Assembly: GCF_000701265.1 (NCBI RefSeq)
Contig: NZ_KL370760.1
Span: forward strand, 251,429-315,428
DNA from: Legionella wadsworthii DSM 21896 = ATCC 33877
GTDB taxonomy: Bacteria > Pseudomonadota > Gammaproteobacteria > Legionellales > Legionellaceae
Direction: 5' to 3'
DNA: 64,000 nt
Positions 33,561 through 43,412 of the stretch are shown here, one piece after another. The stretch's first letter is position 1. Each line of letters starts with the position of its first letter. The position numbers and the translations under genes were made by a program. The notes below the pieces were generated by a model that was not told the origin of the DNA, searched no databases, and was given only the letters and a program-made list of their open reading frames with translations.

Positions 33561-34337
33561 TCAATCCATCAATTTTAGAATGATTTGACTTTTAGAAAAA
33601 CAACCAAACTTATCACGTAAATTTTCAAAATGTCGTTCTACAGTTCGTCGGGAGACATTCAGCAGGATTGCCGTTTCATCAGATGTTTTTCCCTTGATAT
33701 ACCAGAATAATACTTCTTTTTCACGGGGGGTAATTTCAGTTTTAGACTCTAGGGAATGCAAAATTGCAGGAAGAGTTTGTTCGATAAATTTATTTTCTTT
33801 CAGGGTTAAATCCCATAAGTTACTAAATTCAGAACAATCATCTTGTATTACATTATGGTTTATTTTGTTACGAATGAATGAAATTTGATTTTCAAAATGT
33901 GAATTAAACTTTTTAAATGTATTGAGGTTATTTAAATACACATGGTTTATATCTTCTTTTCCAAGCGGTGCATCAAAGGAATACAATTTAATCGTGCAGT
34001 TATCAGCTATTTCTAATATGCGAAACGAGTGTCCATAATCGCAATGATTTAGGAGTTGGAATACTGGCAAACTATATTGTTTGTATTTGTCTTGATAAAC
34101 ATCAATGAGATAGAACCCAGTTTTGGGATAAGTTTTTAAAATACTGATGGGTGCCTTATTAACCAATTCCTGGTTAATACATTTCTCCAGATAGTTGCTG
34201 TCGCTTCCCAACCAAATCAACTTGCCTTGATGATTGATTTCGACATAACTGAAATGATTAATCCCCGTTATCTGAAATAAATCATGACAAATATGATGGA
34301 CCAAATCAGTATAATTAATTAATTCAACCGCACTCAT
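33561..34337 (-). CDS. LuxR-family transcriptional regulator
   Basis: The product is 258 residues. The C-terminal 60 residues are a clear LuxR-type helix-turn-helix (EITPREKEVLFWYIKGKTSDETAILLNVSRRTVERHFENL; conserved opening T-P-R-E-x-E-V-L). The N-terminal 190 residues are a sensor-like domain with no receiver phosphorylation site, so it is a LuxR solo rather than a response regulator. A similar protein lies at 43519. No LuxI synthase is seen nearby. Ligand and targets are unknown; the large effector gene lies downstream on the same strand but upstream in genome order. Confidence 0.82.
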   Translation of the reverse strand: MSAVELINYTDLVHHICHDLFQITGINHFSYVEINHQGKLIWLGSDSNYLEKCINQELVNKAPISILKTYPKTGFYLIDVYQDKYKQYSLPVFQLLNHCDYGHSFRILEIADNCTIKLYSFDAPLGKEDINHVYLNNLNTFKKFNSHFENQISFIRNKINHNVIQDDCSEFSNLWDLTLKENKFIEQTLPAILHSLESKTEITPREKEVLFWYIKGKTSDETAILLNVSRRTVERHFENLRDKFGCFSKSQIILKLMD

Positions 34338-34500
34338 TTATGCCCATTTCACCCCATAATCGCTCATTTATTTTACCATTTACTTAAAAATAAAACAATT
34401 ATTAACAACCCAGCCTACACTGATTTGATTTTATAGAAATCATGCACAACGAATTATATTGGATCTCTGCTCCACCACTTGGACCTATATTAATTCCATA

Positions 34501-37500
34501 TTAGAGGGTTTTGTGAAGGACAGGTGCTTCTATTTCTGTTTTAAGAAGTTCTTCATATAATTTGTCCGGCAGCAATTCTTTTAAAAAGCTTTGTTTTTGT
34601 GGGGTTCCGAGATTATTAGAACTTCTAAATACCCTTCGGAGCTCTTCGTCAGCTGCTGTAATCTCACCATTTGAAAAATTCTTTTCAATATAATTTTTAA
34701 TTTGTTGGACTTGATCTTTTGAAAAACCCCCATTAGCATCTATACGATCTTTAAAGGAATAGATTAAGGGAAACCACAACTTAGAAAGAAATTCTTTGGG
34801 TTTTAGCTGTACCATCAAATCAATATATTCTTGAAAATCTTCCTTGATTTTAGGAATTAATATCTCTTGTTTAAACTTTCCATTTTCATCACCAGTAAAT
34901 TCTTCAGCATGTAGTAAATAATTTCTAAAATAATTTTCATACGATCTGAATTTTTTATTCAAGTCATTTTCACTCATAAATGTTTTTTTATGAGTCGTAA
35001 TTAGGTAATCAAATTTTTCCCTTACCATTTGAATTCGCTCTTTTGTTGCCATACGCTCAGGAAGGTAGGATAGAACAGAAAATAAATTTTCTGTTGAATT
35101 GGATGATTCTGGATTTAAATCAATTTTATCAAATAAAACTGGAAAACATTCGTCTATCATATTTGTTTTACAAATTTGGCGCCATAAACTATTAAAAGCA
35201 AAAGTGGAATGGATACCTACCTCTGTTTTAGTATTACCTAAACAGGTTTTTATGATTTCAATTTGTTTTTTCTCCGGAATCTTTAATAGCTCCGCAATCT
35301 TTAAATAAAATTCCAGATTAAATCCTCCACCCATCCAACCAGCACTGACCTCCTCTCTTTCTTTCACTGATATTCCAGCCATTAGAGATTGCTCGAATAC
35401 AGAGATGTACTTCTGCAGGCTAGTAATTAATGGCGGTGTTAATAGATTATTTGCATGGACAAAATCTAAAATTCCCCATGCGGCACCAATTTTTTGAGGT
35501 TTTAATCTATTAAATAGAGTTAAAGTAAGCGCTTTAGTGATATCCTGTTGCAGGGCTCTCAAGCTGGGCTCTTCATTGATGCCAAATACAACGCAATAAT
35601 TTATGACATGAGAAATCTCAGCAAAGAAACGAACAATTATTTCAATATCGTTATTTGGATCTAGAATACTGTCTTTAATTTGAGCGAATTGTTTTTGTGA
35701 TTGGAGGATTGCTTGAGCTTGAATTAATTTTTTTTCATCCTTTAAACCCAATTTATCACATAATGCAAATAATTTAATCAAATCATTTTTAAAATATCGC
35801 TCCCTATTCTTAGGATTCCTCAATATTTCATCTAAATTGCTATTCGATAAATTTTTCTTTTCTTCTGTTTGTTTTCCGAGAATTGCTTCCATGCTAATAG
35901 TAAAATCGAATTTTTCTGGATCCATGCGATTCAGTTGTTCTTTCACTTGATTGGTTGCTTCATCTTTTACCGTCTTTAATAGTGCTTCATCACGAAGGAC
36001 ATCAAAAAAAACTTTCTCATCAAGTACAGAAACGTTTTTATGTTTAATTTGCTCGACTATTTCCTCGTTATGCTGTTTCCTAAGTGCGACATATCTTTTT
36101 ATTATGGTTTGGGATATACGCTCTTTGAGTTCAGGTGGATAGTTAAAATCGGCTGGAGCAACAATGTCTGCACTGGCTCCACCCACTTTGAAGGAAGCAA
36201 ACATACTTAATAGTTTTAATTGATTGGCTAACCGAAGTTCTTGTTCAGGCGTTAAATTATTAAAATCAATAGTAAAAATTTCATGCGGTGATCTCGATGA
36301 CAATTGCTGGTTAATGTAATCAGCCACCATTTCATCCCATAAAGAAATGACTAGCTCTGGTGATAATTTATTGAAATCATATTGTTTAATAAAATTTTTA
36401 TTTCCTGAGTATTCGAAAACAGGTATTTTTGCTCCACCGTATTTTCTATCAAATTCCTTCCTCGCATCCAAGCCATATTTTTTCTCGTATTCAGCCTTTC
36501 TTTGTTGATATCGTATTTCATATTGGATTTCATACTCGTTTGCTAAAAATATGGCTTGTAATATGGGGGAATTTTTATGAAAAGGTTTCGCTTGGTTATA
36601 CATCCACTGATTCATGACACAACGATCTGGACTAAAATAAATAGCATCAAACTGGGTAATATCGGCAATAATTTCTACATGGGCTGATGTAAAGCCTTTC
36701 GTATCATATACCCTCGGATCTGGGCCTCCTAAGATGAGTGTCGCTTTGAGATTGTTTAGTGCTTTATTTCTCTCATCCAATGATGCCTTTGAAAGATTCA
36801 TCGCTTTGGATAAATTTTCTTGAACTCGTTTGCTGCGCTTACCACGTCCGGAATCATTATCCTTCATATCAATACCACTGATCGTTCCAATAGGAGGATC
36901 TAGAAAGATAAAGCCTACATTGGAATAGACACTGGCACCATAACCTACCAAAGAGGTCGAGCGAATTGGATTCCCTGATTTTGCTTCTCTATCCATTTTT
37001 TTAGTCCGAGTAGCAATACCCACTTCACGACCTGCTTTGCGTAATTCTAAAGCCACAAGGGATTCATAAAGTTCTGGACTAACAATTTCATACAATTCGG
37101 GTCCTAACTCCTTAAACAATAACGCAAAAGTTTTTTCACGACCAAAGATTTTATATGCTTTTTCAAGTTTTTCTTGAGTATTATAAAATTGCTCGCCCTG
37201 AGTTTCCTCTTTAACCTCTTCGTTATTTAACAAAACATCTTCTACATATACGCCCAATCTCTTGCATATGGTTTGAAAAATCTTATCTAATTCGGTTTCG
37301 GATAAAGAAATTTTTTGTTTTTTTGCTAATCCAGAGGGTAGATAAACACCTCTTATAAATACTTTTCCTTCCAGCAAGGCAGCATACAAATTTTCATAAG
37401 TTACGCCTTTTGCTTTATCATAATGAGGGAGAAATGAAATTTCTTTGAGCTTGTCCGAAGGCAGTAAGCCACCTTGGGCGTATAAAGTAGGAATCACCCG

Positions 37501-38874
37501 ATGCCCATATTCACTGGGTAAAATGTTTTGCATATCATTTTCGATGAGCGCATAGGCTTTTCCATTTTCATATTTCCTTTTAATCTTAAAGTCAACTTGC
37601 CTACGGGTGTCTCCCTCTAGCTCGATTAATCCTCTCGCTTCTGCGATAAGCAAACCCATTTCTTGAAAAGCCTGCTCATTAAAAGTGTCACCTTCTTGGA
37701 CTACTATATCTTTATAAAAATCTAAATGTCTCCCATCATAGCGATCTCTTGCTCGCAGAATGTCTAAACAATCTGCATCGTGAACAAGCTTTTGGAAAAT
37801 ATTTTTCTGCTTTTTTTCTGGTGAAGTGTCGAGCCGCCAATATAAATTTCCTTCACTGTCTATCTCCAGTTCCTGATAACCTTCTTTAAGAAGATCTTTA
37901 TTGACGATGGCTTCAGCAAATAACTTGGCTTTTAGATGCGGCACTCCCAAGGTTTCAGTTAAATAATAATAAAACAGAACCGCGCTATCAGCATCCCATA
38001 AGTCTTTATCTTCTCCTTCTCGTGCAGAATCATGAAACAAAACAGCAAGCTGTAATAATTTCATATTTTCCTTTCGCTCCTCATCGGTGGCACCTAACAA
38101 CGCAAATGTTTTTTCATCATGCCTTTGATAAAGATTAGCCAAAACAGGAATATATGCCGCAGCACGCGAAACATGTTGAATTCCATGGTGAATACGAGCC
38201 AAGCCTTCTTCACCCTTGGAACGAGGATAAAAAACGGAGTAAATATTTTCAAAAGCCCATTGGGCATGGGAAGCAATATCATCATCAACTTTGATCGACC
38301 TTTTTGAAAATAAATCAGTACTTAATTCTTTCCTTTGAAGTAGCCTTTCTTTATCAATATAATTTCGATTTCGAATTCTAGATAATTTATCAAGATTACT
38401 CGTATCTTTTTTAGATAATTGAATAAGCGCTTCACGATTTGCATAAGGGACTCGATCATTATAATGGATAGAGACTAAGCGGTTCTTTATGGTGGTCAAG
38501 AAGTCTCGAGTTTCGCCAGGGGGCAAAAAAGACATATTCTGCTCTATTATAGTAACCAATTGCCTGGAGATATCCACCGCAGGAGCTGGGGTGCTTATTT
38601 TTTTTGGAGGTAATACTTGTTCGATTATCAATGCGCGAATTTGGCTTATCACTTCAATGTTGGACTTAAGCTTACCGACATCAAAAAATAATTCTCCTTT
38701 ACTCCAGTCACCTTTCCAACCAATACCTTTCTCTCTATTACCAAGTAGTTTTTCTTTTTCTACTTTCATCGATTCTAAAACCAGTAAAAATGCCGTAGCA
38801 TCTCCATTTCCTTGTTGTTTTAAATCATCAAACATCTGAACATACAGATTGGTTTTTACCATGCGCTCTTGCAT
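34501..38874 (-). CDS. Very large protein with HD/SidE-phosphodiesterase-like region, effector candidate
   Basis: The product is 1457 residues. Residues about 215-400 resemble the phosphodiesterase domain of SidE-family effectors, which is HD-like: HHGIQHVSRAAAYIPVL (229-), LLQLAVLFHDSARE (HD at 281-282) and LVHDADCLDILRARDRYDGR. SidE phosphodiesterases complete or reverse phosphoribosyl-ubiquitination. No separate mono-ADP-ribosyltransferase motif was found with confidence. The middle (about 635-780) and helical C-terminal half are unrecognised. No signal peptide; a Glu-rich C-terminus fits Dot/Icm export. A PmrA-like tandem box precedes it. Confidence 0.65.
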   Translation of the reverse strand: MQERMVKTNLYVQMFDDLKQQGNGDATAFLLVLESMKVEKEKLLGNREKGIGWKGDWSKGELFFDVGKLKSNIEVISQIRALIIEQVLPPKKISTPAPAVDISRQLVTIIEQNMSFLPPGETRDFLTTIKNRLVSIHYNDRVPYANREALIQLSKKDTSNLDKLSRIRNRNYIDKERLLQRKELSTDLFSKRSIKVDDDIASHAQWAFENIYSVFYPRSKGEEGLARIHHGIQHVSRAAAYIPVLANLYQRHDEKTFALLGATDEERKENMKLLQLAVLFHDSAREGEDKDLWDADSAVLFYYYLTETLGVPHLKAKLFAEAIVNKDLLKEGYQELEIDSEGNLYWRLDTSPEKKQKNIFQKLVHDADCLDILRARDRYDGRHLDFYKDIVVQEGDTFNEQAFQEMGLLIAEARGLIELEGDTRRQVDFKIKRKYENGKAYALIENDMQNILPSEYGHRVIPTLYAQGGLLPSDKLKEISFLPHYDKAKGVTYENLYAALLEGKVFIRGVYLPSGLAKKQKISLSETELDKIFQTICKRLGVYVEDVLLNNEEVKEETQGEQFYNTQEKLEKAYKIFGREKTFALLFKELGPELYEIVSPELYESLVALELRKAGREVGIATRTKKMDREAKSGNPIRSTSLVGYGASVYSNVGFIFLDPPIGTISGIDMKDNDSGRGKRSKRVQENLSKAMNLSKASLDERNKALNNLKATLILGGPDPRVYDTKGFTSAHVEIIADITQFDAIYFSPDRCVMNQWMYNQAKPFHKNSPILQAIFLANEYEIQYEIRYQQRKAEYEKKYGLDARKEFDRKYGGAKIPVFEYSGNKNFIKQYDFNKLSPELVISLWDEMVADYINQQLSSRSPHEIFTIDFNNLTPEQELRLANQLKLLSMFASFKVGGASADIVAPADFNYPPELKERISQTIIKRYVALRKQHNEEIVEQIKHKNVSVLDEKVFFDVLRDEALLKTVKDEATNQVKEQLNRMDPEKFDFTISMEAILGKQTEEKKNLSNSNLDEILRNPKNRERYFKNDLIKLFALCDKLGLKDEKKLIQAQAILQSQKQFAQIKDSILDPNNDIEIIVRFFAEISHVINYCVVFGINEEPSLRALQQDITKALTLTLFNRLKPQKIGAAWGILDFVHANNLLTPPLITSLQKYISVFEQSLMAGISVKEREEVSAGWMGGGFNLEFYLKIAELLKIPEKKQIEIIKTCLGNTKTEVGIHSTFAFNSLWRQICKTNMIDECFPVLFDKIDLNPESSNSTENLFSVLSYLPERMATKERIQMVREKFDYLITTHKKTFMSENDLNKKFRSYENYFRNYLLHAEEFTGDENGKFKQEILIPKIKEDFQEYIDLMVQLKPKEFLSKLWFPLIYSFKDRIDANGGFSKDQVQQIKNYIEKNFSNGEITAADEELRRVFRSSNNLGTPQKQSFLKELLPDKLYEELLKTEIEAPVLHKTL

Positions 38875-38924
38875 AACAACCTCGAAGCGGAACCTTCGTG
38901 CACACCTTGATCATTGATACATTA

Positions 38925-38957
38925 ATTATAGCCCATGATCATTACCCTTTTATTAAG
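38925..38957 (-). promoter_or_regulatory. PmrA-like tandem box with TATAAT
   Basis: On the minus strand: CTTAATAAA (38957-38949), 2 bases, GGTAATGAT (38946-38938), 7 bases, TATAAT (38930-38925). The spacing is identical to the ART promoter at 14293-14325. The boxes match the consensus less well. It precedes the 1457-residue effector candidate. Confidence 0.5.
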
Positions 38958-39096
38958 TGAGCATACTTTGTCTCTCAGGAGGCATCTCATATTTCATGAC
39001 CAAGTACAAAAGAATTTGAATTGTTTGAGAGGCGAAATGACAATTTAATAGTCAGCATATGCCATTGTCTTAAATTCGCTCATGCATGGGGAATTC

Positions 39097-39105
39097 TGTT
39101 ATAAT
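39097..39105 (+). promoter_or_regulatory. Extended -10 promoter
   Basis: TGTTATAAT is an extended -10 (TG-n-TATAAT) 33 bases before the start of the gene at 39139. No good -35 is visible. Confidence 0.5.
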
Positions 39106-39138
39106 TTGAATTATTTAATGAGCTGAACGGAGAAAATT

Positions 39139-39471
39139 ATGCCAGTAGTTGCCATTGAATTAGAAGAGGAAGAAAAGAAGCAAAAGCTTCTTCAATTGTA
39201 TCGTCAAGTCATGTCCACCGAAGCCAAAGCTTTTAAATCTTTAAAAGACTTGCAGGATAGTGATATTTGGAGTGATTTAAGTGAAAAGGAGCAAGAGCTA
39301 CTGGGGCAATATGAAGGCAAAAATGTGACTATTCTAATATTCGATGATGCCGATAAAGCTCTGGAATTTATCAATCAAGCAAAAAAAGAAGGTCTTTTTA
39401 GTGAAGAACAAGCAGAGGCATTAATCAATCAAATTAATGAGCAAAACCAATCGTATGCTCATAGAATGTAG
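39139..39471 (+). CDS. Small acidic helical protein of unknown function
   Basis: The product is 110 residues, rich in Glu, Lys and Gln, with an N-terminal coiled coil (IELEEEEKKQKLLQLYRQ) and helices throughout. A short hydrophobic strand NVTILIFDD lies near residue 62. No motif is recognised. CGGAG seven bases before the ATG and an extended -10 upstream support a real gene. It is divergent from the large effector candidate and could be its small partner or an effector of its own; neither is shown. Confidence 0.6.
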   Translation: MPVVAIELEEEEKKQKLLQLYRQVMSTEAKAFKSLKDLQDSDIWSDLSEKEQELLGQYEGKNVTILIFDDADKALEFINQAKKEGLFSEEQAEALINQINEQNQSYAHRM

Positions 39472-39596
39472 CGATATTCAGATAGTTTGGGTATTTTGAA
39501 CCTAATTTTCAATGGGCAAGGTAGTAAATAGCCATGATGAAGCGATGCTGGGTCACGGCTACTCCAGCCAAATAGGGTTAAAAGTAAAGCAGACAT

Positions 39597-40472
39597 TTAA
39601 AATAATAGATCTGCCAGTTTGATGGCCCAGGTAGGATCATCATTATCTTCAAGCAGCCATGCGGCCATTAAAATTAATCGTACAAAAATCCAATCTTTAA
39701 TTCTTTGTGCATCAAGATTTGATTTTTGCGCAAGTACCTCGATACGCTTTTCCATGATTGATTTTATATCTTTTATGTTTGCAAGCTCAGAAACATACAT
39801 AAAATCAAAAGCTGCTATTTCAAACTCCCTATCCCCAATGACTCCTTTAGGATCAATAGCGAGCCAGTCATTGCCATGTTTTAAAATGTTGTCATGATGT
39901 AAATCCCCATGCAAAAGAATGGGTGTTTTTAGAGAAGAAAGCAGTTTATTTTTTAAGTGTATCGCTCGAGACAACAGAGCAATAGGAATTCTCGAGGCTT
40001 CGGGCTTATCCAACTCACTAAGCCATTCGCTAATATGTGGATGCTTTATTCTTTGAGGCAAATGGGGATGATGAAGGCGAAACATCGTTTTGACGTAACA
40101 GTCCATCGCATAATCCATCTGTATGGGATAAATCGATTTGAGTGTCATTCCAGGGATTGCTTGTTGTAATAACAAAGCATTGTATTGGCGGTTGTAGTCA
40201 ATGAGATCGATGGAACCTTGACGATTAAGATCCAACAGCGCGCGTTTTTCATTTTCCAAGCTTTTTTTGTCATATCCCATTTTCAAAACTACTGGCTTTT
40301 GTTGATGAAGCAGGGCTTTGGCAACATAATTAAACGTCATATTGGGAACAGGGATGACATCGCTTAAATTCCAATATTCAGTTAAAGCTGCAAGATAATC
40401 TGGTAATTGGTTAATCCAGCGCTCACCCCTGGCACCATATATGTTTGTGATATTGACTATAAATTCTTCCAT
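39597..40472 (-). CDS. Aminoglycoside 6-phosphotransferase/hydroxyurea-kinase-like protein
   Basis: The 291-residue product has a protein-kinase-like fold. The catalytic loop is ILLHGDLHHDNILKHG and the metal-binding loop is AIDPKGVIGDREFEIAAF, both close to the APH(6)/streptomycin kinase family. PVVLKMGYDKKSLENEKRAL holds the ATP-binding Lys and a Glu. Whether it confers drug resistance or phosphorylates a metabolite is open. The ATG at 40472 with AGG upstream is preferred over a TTG at 40511. Confidence 0.8.
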   Translation of the reverse strand: MEEFIVNITNIYGARGERWINQLPDYLAALTEYWNLSDVIPVPNMTFNYVAKALLHQQKPVVLKMGYDKKSLENEKRALLDLNRQGSIDLIDYNRQYNALLLQQAIPGMTLKSIYPIQMDYAMDCYVKTMFRLHHPHLPQRIKHPHISEWLSELDKPEASRIPIALLSRAIHLKNKLLSSLKTPILLHGDLHHDNILKHGNDWLAIDPKGVIGDREFEIAAFDFMYVSELANIKDIKSIMEKRIEVLAQKSNLDAQRIKDWIFVRLILMAAWLLEDNDDPTWAIKLADLLF

Positions 40473-40624
40473 GTGAGACCTATTTAAATTGGTGCACTTT
40501 TGTGTCGACAAAGCAATAACTCGTATGGGTGATTATTGCTCTAAATTGATAACTCCATCATTTTATTCTTTCTTTTACATTTCAAGCTACACTTGTTATA
40601 TAACATATTTAACGGAAATTAAGT

Positions 40625-41653
40625 ATGAGTAGCAAAGCACCCTTGGTAATAGGTGATGTAAAAATAAAACCAGGAGAACGAAAAAATATTTTATTACCTA
40701 TGCCCAAGCTTTATGACTGGACACCAATTAGTTTACCCATTCATGTAATAAATGGCTTGGAAGAAGGACCTACCTTATGCCTTACCGCAGCCATTCATGG
40801 CGATGAGATCAATGGTGTAGAGATCATACGTCGATTTCTGAAAAAAAAGGGTTTAAAGAACATTAGAGGCAATGTCATTGCCATACCAATTGTTAATGTA
40901 TATGGGTTTCTGTACCAAGAACGTTATTTAATGGATCGGAGGGATTTAAATCGTTCCTTTCCGGGCAGTTCGAAAGGATCTCTTGCATCCATTCTTGCCC
41001 AGATTATCAGTACACAAATTTTATCCCAATCAACCCACGCAATTGATTTGCACACCGGCTCAAACCACCGATTTAATTTACCTCAGATTAGGGCAAACCT
41101 GGATATGCCCGGTATTGAGGATTTAGCACATGCTTTCAATGTTCCGCTCATTTTACATTCCACATTTAGGGATGGGTCCATGCGCGAATATGCCAATGAA
41201 CAGGGTATACCCATTTTAGTTTATGAAGGTGGAGAATCTTTGCGATTCGATGAGCTGTCGATTAGAACAGGGATTAATGGCATTTTAAGTGTGATGGGCG
41301 CTTTAGGCATGGTTCCTGCTGGACGATATAAAGTAAAAAAATGTACGCCTACTGTTTCCAGAAACAGTTATTGGATCAGAGCCCCAATGAGCGGTATTTT
41401 AAGACACATTAAAAAATCTGGAGATCGCGTCGCTAAAGGTCAATTAATCGGAATCATCGCCAATCCAACCAGTACCGAGGAATACAAATTAAAATCCCCC
41501 ATTTCTGGTATTATTATTGGAGAAAATATGTTGCCCCTTATCCATTCAGGCCAGGCTTTGTTTCACATTGCCAGTTTTGAAAAACTGACTGTCGTGGAAG
41601 AACAGCTGGAAAACCTGCAAGTCGCATTTGATTTGAATGATTATGAAGATTGA
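40625..41653 (+). CDS. Succinylglutamate desuccinylase/aspartoacylase family hydrolase
   Basis: The 342-residue zinc carboxypeptidase-like amidohydrolase has the zinc motif LTAAIHGDEINGVE (His and Glu near 58-61), the third ligand in AIDLHTGSNHRFNLPQ near 140, and the catalytic Glu in ILVYEGGE near 200. The C-terminal 90 residues form a beta barrel-like domain (IRAPMSGILRHIKKSGDRV) resembling a lipoyl/biotinyl hammerhead. Family members remove acyl groups from amino acids; the substrate is not set by sequence. It is divergent from the APH-like gene. Confidence 0.82.
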   Translation: MSSKAPLVIGDVKIKPGERKNILLPMPKLYDWTPISLPIHVINGLEEGPTLCLTAAIHGDEINGVEIIRRFLKKKGLKNIRGNVIAIPIVNVYGFLYQERYLMDRRDLNRSFPGSSKGSLASILAQIISTQILSQSTHAIDLHTGSNHRFNLPQIRANLDMPGIEDLAHAFNVPLILHSTFRDGSMREYANEQGIPILVYEGGESLRFDELSIRTGINGILSVMGALGMVPAGRYKVKKCTPTVSRNSYWIRAPMSGILRHIKKSGDRVAKGQLIGIIANPTSTEEYKLKSPISGIIIGENMLPLIHSGQALFHIASFEKLTVVEEQLENLQVAFDLNDYED

Positions 41654-41726
41654 TCTCTGTCCATCAAAATGTCCAAATAATAAAAATAGTCACGGACGTT
41701 TATAGTAAAAATTGGATGAATTTTAC

Positions 41727-42377
41727 TCAAATACTTAACGAAGCTTTTTTGCGCTTCTGGATTTTACAATGGAGTAATTTCCAATAGCCAAAAAGGTTTG
41801 TCTTTTGAGAATCTAACAGTATTAATTTTTTATAATCAAGAATAGAATGGACAGAAAAATCTGATTTAAAGCCGACCAACTCGTTCACAGGCGCTAATAT
41901 TTTTTCCAAAAAACGAATTATTCCACGTTCTGAAGCAAAATGATTCACAAAAATAATTTCTGCTGAAGGTTTCGCAACTCGCGTTAATTCCTGGAGGAAA
42001 GCAGTGACATCCGGGACAACAGAGGCCACATACATGGCCACAATAAAATCAAAAGAATTATCAGGGAATTCTAATTGGGCAGCATCCATCACTTTTAAAT
42101 GGACCCGATTTTGAAGCTTATTTTTAACGACCTGTCCTTGCGCTTTTTCCAACATCTTTTCAGAAATATCAATTCCAGTAATCTTTAAGTCAGACCGATA
42201 AAGTGGCAAAGACAACCCGGTCCCTATCCCAATTTCAAGTACTTCAGAATTTTGCTTTGCCCTATTATTGATTATTTCAGTGCATAAAGAGCGACCCGGG
42301 TTAAATATAGACCCAAATACGAAATCATAGAAAGACGCATAGATATTATAAACTTTTCTAATTGAGGCAACAGACAT
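41727..42377 (-). CDS. pmtA: SAM methyltransferase, probable phosphatidylethanolamine N-methyltransferase
   Basis: The 216-residue class I methyltransferase opens with VYNIYASFYDFVFGSIFNPGR, the start typical of short PmtA enzymes that convert phosphatidylethanolamine to phosphatidylcholine. The SAM motif is VLEIGIGTGLSLPLY near residue 45, followed by GIDISEKMLEKAQ. The post-motif segment VAMYVASVVPD is also PmtA/UbiE-like. Legionella membranes are rich in phosphatidylcholine. A general UbiE-type role remains possible. Confidence 0.65.
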   Translation of the reverse strand: MSVASIRKVYNIYASFYDFVFGSIFNPGRSLCTEIINNRAKQNSEVLEIGIGTGLSLPLYRSDLKITGIDISEKMLEKAQGQVVKNKLQNRVHLKVMDAAQLEFPDNSFDFIVAMYVASVVPDVTAFLQELTRVAKPSAEIIFVNHFASERGIIRFLEKILAPVNELVGFKSDFSVHSILDYKKLILLDSQKTNLFGYWKLLHCKIQKRKKASLSI

Positions 42378-42473
42378 AACCCCCCCATGAAAATTTTCTA
42401 TTTATAACTATCAATATAGGCCTTAATAGAAAAAAAACCCACTGTGACGAAGAGTTTATCCAGGTGAAGAAGC

Positions 42474-43004
42474 TTATTTCCAATAATCAAATAACAAACC
42501 CTGGTTCCCAAATACCGGATCACATTTTGGTAAACCAACCTGTTGTATCTGCTCATCAACTCGCGGATGTTCTTCTGCTTTGCCATAATTCATATCGTAC
42601 TCCACATTAGCAGCATAAGCGCCAATACATTTGAAGTCCTTCGATAAACTCAAACTTTTATGCGCAACACCGGCAGGAATGATGACGACATCACCTTCGC
42701 TTACTTCATAAGTTGTGCCTTGCTCTCCCCCAAATTGGACCGTACCCTCTCCCTCAATCATGACTAAAACTTCATGAGTATTACTGTGGTAATGATGACA
42801 GTCATAAATTGAATCTACCCATGATTTTCCCCAATGATTGCGTTGTAAATGCTCTTGAATGGATTTTGGTTCATTCGATCGGGTAATCGCTTGTTTGTAG
42901 ATGAGCAGGGGAAAACGAGGGTTATTTGGAATGAAACCATTCTTAGAAAGCACTTCATGAATGATTTTCTTTGGAGGATGGGATACATGGATATCCTTTT
43001 GCAT
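42474..43004 (-). CDS. YjlB-like cupin protein
   Basis: The 176-residue single-domain cupin has cupin motif 1 YDCHHYHSNTHEVLVMIEGE (His ligands and Glu) and motif 2 VIIPAGVAHKSLSLS. The upstream NNPRFPLLIYKQAI fits the YjlB subgroup. A metal-dependent enzyme or sugar-binding role is possible. It is a monocistronic gene with short flanking gaps. Function is unknown beyond the fold. Confidence 0.75.
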   Translation of the reverse strand: MQKDIHVSHPPKKIIHEVLSKNGFIPNNPRFPLLIYKQAITRSNEPKSIQEHLQRNHWGKSWVDSIYDCHHYHSNTHEVLVMIEGEGTVQFGGEQGTTYEVSEGDVVIIPAGVAHKSLSLSKDFKCIGAYAANVEYDMNYGKAEEHPRVDEQIQQVGLPKCDPVFGNQGLLFDYWK

Positions 43005-43078
43005 TTTTGGATTGCCTTATATTTGTGACATTTATTTAAACTATCTCAAAAGTAGGTGTTAACACCCTTGATTGATCA

Positions 43079-43369
43079 TCATGAAAGAGTGGGTGTAGCA
43101 TTTATTTTATCCTTTTCATCTTCCTTTTTAGGTTGAAAGAAAGCGGATTTTTTTTTCTCTTGCCTTTCTTTGATTATTGAGTCTGCATAACCTGTATCTG
43201 GATGTTGCTTGATTAAAGCATTTTGATAAGCCACACGTTCTTTGCCAGAATAAGAATTAGGGTCATCGGAAGTTAATCTTCCATCTGGGGCGATATAGGC
43301 CACAGATAACTGGCGTTTCAAACTGGGGGAAATCAGTCCCTTTAGAATGCCTATTTGCCTTTTTTGCAT
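43079..43369 (-). CDS. Small basic protein of unknown function
   Basis: The 96-residue product has high Lys/Gln content and a disordered C-terminus (KKSAFFQPKKEDEKDK). AGGGGC five bases before the ATG supports the start. No family is recognised. It is divergent from the LuxR gene at 43519, and a perfect FNR-type palindrome lies between them about 45 bases upstream of this gene's start, so it may be the regulated partner. Confidence 0.5.
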   Translation of the reverse strand: MQKRQIGILKGLISPSLKRQLSVAYIAPDGRLTSDDPNSYSGKERVAYQNALIKQHPDTGYADSIIKERQEKKKSAFFQPKKEDEKDKINATPTLS

Positions 43370-43412
43370 CGTAGCCCCTATTTTATGAGTATTTCAGTGT
43401 TTTCATTCCCTC

